Shown here: in pieces, positions 6,464 through 7,267 of the stretch
Layout: the number at the start of each line of letters is the position of its first letter
How positions within the stretch are numbered: the first letter of the stretch is position 1
Position numbers and translations under genes: made by a program
The notes under the pieces: model-generated
Seen by the model: the letters and a program-made list of their open reading frames with translations, nothing else
The model's database searches: none
Told to the model about the DNA's origin: nothing
DNA from: Candidatus Gastranaerophilales bacterium
GTDB taxonomy: Bacteria; Cyanobacteriota; Vampirovibrionia; Gastranaerophilales; Gastranaerophilaceae
Assembly: GCA_947625445.1 (NCBI GenBank)
Contig: CANQOM010000078.1
Location: 1-7,267 of the forward strand
DNA length: 7,267 nt
Direction of reading: 5' to 3'

Positions 6464-6592
6464 TCTTTTCCCTTATAGTTCGTTTGTGCATTTTTTAATA
6501 CTTATAGTATTGTGAACTTAAAATGATAGTGCATATTTTATGATTTTATCAGTTTATTAATTATTACATTAAATATTAACATAAAAATAGCA
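6464..6592 (-). promoter_or_regulatory. Promoter/leader region of the YaaC-like gene with an inverted repeat and a direct repeat
   Basis: On the minus strand AACTGATAAAAT (6554-6543) carries an extended -10-like core, TGATAAAAT, identical to that in front of the 996-residue gene. Between it and the ATG lies a perfect inverted repeat, AATACT-N3-AGTATT (6497-6511), not followed on the minus strand by T residues and so not a terminator. GTGCATTTTTTA (6486-6497) and GTGCATATTTTA (6529-6540) form a direct repeat with one mismatch. I see no terminator for the upstream gene ending at 6593, so read-through is possible. Each element alone is weak in AT-rich DNA. Confidence 0.3.
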
Positions 6593-7267
6593 TTATTTTC
6601 TGTTTGCAAACCAATTAGCAAACATTGAAATTAATGGGTGGTCGAAGTCGAAGAACAAAAAACTATGTTCTTCTTCGTATTCCGGTTCAATATCTTCCAT
6701 TATTTTTTCATTATGAGCCATTATTCTTTCATTGTGGGCTTGCACTTTTCTGTTATGCTCATAAATATCGTTTATCATCTTTTCTCTTGCTTCAGCAAGT
6801 TTTAAAGCCTGTTTTCGCCTTTCCTCCTTTGTTAAACCATCGTTATATTGGTACGGAGTTTCTGTTTTAAGTTTGTTTTCTTGTATCAATTTTACAACAT
6901 CGGCAAATCCGCAAACTTTTAAATTTACTGAATTATATATCTTATCAAATAAACCTTTGTCAAAATATTCTGCTTCTACTTTTCCGTCTAAATAATCATC
7001 ACCATATAAAAGCGAGTTAAACCATAGAATCTGCTTTATGGATAATTTCTTTTCGGCGATATATGAAACATAAGAAGATAGGTCAAATAAATGTTCACTA
7101 TCTGGCATGGGTATATCTACACCCAATTCTTTTGCTCTTGCTTGAATTGCTTTAAATCCAAAACCTTCTGCCGTCATATTCCAATGAATAAAACTTACAT
7201 CAGGAATTTTTGTAAAAACTAACTTAAAATTTTCAAGTGTTAATTTTTCAGCCTGTTCTTTTGAATT
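6593..7267 (-). CDS. C-terminal 224 residues of a larger uncharacterised protein; start lies beyond the right edge
   Basis: The frame is open from 7267 to the TAA at 6593-6595. An ATG at 7177 would give 194 residues, but it has no ribosome binding site and the 30 codons before it (including LTLENFKLVFTKIPDV and FIHWN) read as protein running into it, so it is an internal Met. The segment FIHWNMTAEGFGFKAIQARA (visible residues 26-45), followed by KELGVDIP, HLFDLSSYV and later F-D-IYNSVNLKV, matches from memory a family of uncharacterised proteins with an HWNM-x-YGF-AI-xR pattern; their N-terminus, which might show an enzymatic domain such as a nuclease fold, is not visible. After it comes a long charged helix (about 145-200) with three heptads (EHNRKVQ, AHNERIM, AHNEKIM), probably a coiled coil, then an acidic patch and a hydrophobic tail (FLFFDFDHPLISMFANWF). 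Function unknown. Confidence 0.72.
   Translation of the reverse strand, partial: NSKEQAEKLTLENFKLVFTKIPDVSFIHWNMTAEGFGFKAIQARAKELGVDIPMPDSEHLFDLSSYVSYIAEKKLSIKQILWFNSLLYGDDYLDGKVEAEYFDKGLFDKIYNSVNLKVCGFADVVKLIQENKLKTETPYQYNDGLTKEERRKQALKLAEAREKMINDIYEHNRKVQAHNERIMAHNEKIMEDIEPEYEEEHSFLFFDFDHPLISMFANWFANRK

Noticed and set aside
6491..6511. The AATACT-N3-AGTATT hairpin as an intrinsic terminator
   Set aside because: The T tract (6491-6496) precedes the hairpin on the plus strand and gives A residues on the minus strand, so neither direction has the stem followed by U's, and the stem is short.
6625..6870. An 81-codon plus-strand frame
   Set aside because: It is antisense to the coding region at 6593-7267; its Phe/Leu-rich sequence mirrors the charged coiled-coil codons of that gene, and there is no ribosome binding site.
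1..7267. CRISPR arrays, tRNA or rRNA genes, insertion sequences or integration sites
   Set aside because: I saw no regularly spaced repeats, cloverleaf-like segments, conserved rRNA stretches, transposase or integrase motifs, or terminal inverted repeats.

Overview
The window is an AT-rich stretch (25 to 30 % G+C in the lines I counted). ATG starts, several GGAGG/AGGA-type ribosome binding sites, and protein families that I associate from memory with gut Clostridia point to a low-GC Bacillota genome; this is inference. I see no rRNA, tRNA, CRISPR array, transposase, integrase or housekeeping gene. The small, poorly known genes in alternating orientation look like an accessory or defence-island-type region.

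Layout from left to right: (1) Positions 1-289 (minus) are the start of a ParB-like gene that runs off the left edge. (2) Positions 305-3295 (minus) encode a 996-residue protein that combines a duplicated N-terminal module, an RNA polymerase alpha-CTD-like domain, a sigma-70 region-4-like helix-turn-helix and a long C-terminal half that I cannot assign. It lies 15 bp upstream of the ParB-like gene, so the two look like one operon read leftward from a promoter near 3320 that carries a 20-bp palindrome. (3) Positions 3461-3676 (plus) are a small all-helical protein, divergent from the operon. (4) Positions 3673-4473 (minus) are a probable PD-(D/E)XK-fold nuclease whose stop codon overlaps that of the small gene. 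(5) Positions 4474-4707 have no gene I can support. (6) Positions 4708-4905 (plus) are a second small helical gene, broken by an in-frame TAG at codon 10. (7) Positions 4919-6463 (minus) are a YaaC-like protein with an extra N-terminal domain. (8) Positions 6593-7267 (minus) are the C-terminal part of a larger gene that enters from the right edge; an in-frame ATG at 7177 makes it look like a complete 194-residue ORF, but the frame stays open to the edge.

How they may work together: the strongest unit is the pair of the alpha-CTD/sigma-4 hybrid and the ParB-like protein. The hybrid has RNA-polymerase-derived DNA-binding parts but no visible sigma region 2, so it is unlikely to be a working sigma factor and more likely a DNA-binding sensor, scaffold or regulator. 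The nearby PD-(D/E)XK-like, YaaC-like and open-ended genes each seem to have their own promoter region and may be separate cargo. A defence role is an inference from company and architecture, not shown by the sequence. The parts that would decide it, the rest of the ParB-like gene with any downstream partner and the N-terminus of the right-edge gene, lie outside the window.
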